From: Roseovarius sp.
Lineage (GTDB): Bacteria; Pseudomonadota; Alphaproteobacteria; Rhodobacterales; Rhodobacteraceae
DNA length: 5,425 nt
Direction of reading: 5' to 3'
NCBI GenBank assembly: GCA_007125415.1
Contig: SLDH01000084.1
Coordinates: 1 to 5,425 of the forward strand
The number at the start of each line of letters is the position of its first letter. Position 1 is the stretch's first letter. Below the pieces are notes generated by a model. That model was given only the letters and a program-made list of their open reading frames with translations. It had not been told where the DNA came from and ran no database searches. A program made the position numbers and the translations under genes. Shown piece after piece: positions 5,052-5,425 of this stretch.

Positions 5052-5425
5052 TCACGCGGCCAACAACCTGGGAAGTTTTGCGAGGTTGTTGGCCGCCATT
5101 GTCATGATGAACCGCGATTGGACGCGCTCGACGCCGCGATACATGGTCTGGGCCATGCCGCCGACGGTCTTCGCCCAGCCGAACGCCTCTTCGATTTTCT
5201 TCCGGTGCTTCTGGGACAGGGCGTAACCCTCATGGCGGGTGGTTCGGCCATCGATTGCTGAATATCTTGCTTTCTGAGCAACATGAGGCGTGACGCAGGC
5301 TTGTCGCAGGCCGCGAACGAACTCGCCTGCATCATACCCCTTGTCGGCCCCCAGCGTCAGTCGCCGGGTCGATCCGGGGGAATGGCGGTGGACCATGTCC
5401 AGCGCGGCCTTGCGTTCGGCATGGC
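5052..5425 (-). CDS. IS5-family DDE transposase, C-terminal part (5' end outside window)
   Basis: Catalyses cut-and-paste or related movement of its own element. The frame is open to the right edge; the visible 124 codons begin HAERKAALDM and end at TGA 5052-5054. The second catalytic Asp lies in LGADKGYD (Asp codon 5343-5345). The catalytic Glu is in RKKIEEAFGWAK (Glu codon 5190-5192), with Arg and Lys at the 3- and 6-residue spacings of the IS5/IS4-type Y(2)R(3)E(6)K signature, though the Tyr position is Gln. The segment SAIDGRTTRHEGYALSQ is typical of this IS5 group. No frameshift or stop is seen in the visible part, so this end of the gene looks intact; the first Asp and N-terminal DNA-binding region are not visible. 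An ATG at 5396 is internal, not the start. Confidence 0.93.
   Translation of the reverse strand, partial: HAERKAALDMVHRHSPGSTRRLTLGADKGYDAGEFVRGLRQACVTPHVAQKARYSAIDGRTTRHEGYALSQKHRKKIEEAFGWAKTVGGMAQTMYRGVERVQSRFIMTMAANNLAKLPRLLAA
5056..5096. repeat. 14-bp perfect inverted repeat inside the transposase 3' end
   Basis: GCGGCCAACAACCT (5056-5069) and AGGTTGTTGGCCGC (5083-5096) are exact reverse complements around a 13-nt loop. Both arms are coding: they specify the end of the transposase, from AANN to LLAA, just before the stop. The transcript would fold a strong hairpin directly upstream of the stop codon. Possible roles are mRNA 3'-end protection, termination, or blocking read-through from outside; these are inferred. 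Confidence 0.6.

Larger units (their letters stand above)
4937..5425 (-). mobile_element. IS5-family insertion sequence, one end (continues past right edge)
   Basis: The transposase gene and its downstream non-coding end are in the window; the other end is not. A candidate terminus is CAGGCCGCTGAAATAGTCC starting near 4937. Read outward it ends GACTATTTCAGCGGCCTG, which resembles CTGAAA/CAGCAGCCTG-type ends I recall from this class. It is preceded by TTAG (4933-4936), which fits the YTAR target reported for IS5-type elements. The stretch 4937-5051 has no gene. The exact boundary cannot be proven without the other terminal repeat and target duplication. The insertion sits 68 bp after cobD and does not damage it. 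Confidence 0.6.

Overview
The window looks like chromosomal DNA of a GC-rich alphaproteobacterium, most likely a Rhodobacteraceae-type organism. This is inferred from the gene repertoire and protein style: a TbpB-like GGGS lipoprotein, an alpha/beta hydrolase fused to OsmC, an aerobic-type cobD, a CtrA-like TTAA-N7-TTAA site, and an IS5-type transposase of a kind common in this group. No rRNA or other strict taxonomic marker is present, so genus cannot be given.

Left part (1-1863): on the minus strand lie the first 20 codons of cytidylate kinase (cmk, running off the left edge) and, upstream of it, a complete HMCES/YedK-type abasic-site DNA-protein crosslinking protein. Divergent from that is a plus-strand surface lipoprotein with a perfect lipobox. 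The 182-bp divergent spacer holds a 17-bp palindrome and a terminator-shaped hairpin with a T5 run.

Middle (1864-3698): a plus-strand fusion protein, serine hydrolase plus OsmC peroxidase, whose start codon lies in a perfect 12-bp hairpin with its Shine-Dalgarno sequence mostly in the loop. It converges on a minus-strand stand-alone receiver protein that has the phosphoacceptor Asp but lacks the usual Lys.

Right part (3699-5425): a divergent spacer with a CtrA-type site, a nested dyad, and a cobD leader carrying two mutually exclusive hairpins and a small overlapping ORF with a good Shine-Dalgarno sequence. Then comes complete cobD (adenosylcobinamide-phosphate synthase), followed within about 70 bp by the end of an insertion sequence whose transposase, on the minus strand, runs off the right edge.

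The genes do not form one pathway. They are housekeeping (cmk, cobD), DNA protection (HMCES), oxidative or electrophile stress (hydrolase-OsmC), envelope (lipoprotein) and signalling (receiver) units, mostly singly transcribed. The most notable material is in the leaders: structured 5' regions in front of the OsmC fusion and cobD share short sequence blocks (GCATGAAATC and GGATTTCA). I see no clearly new multi-gene system.
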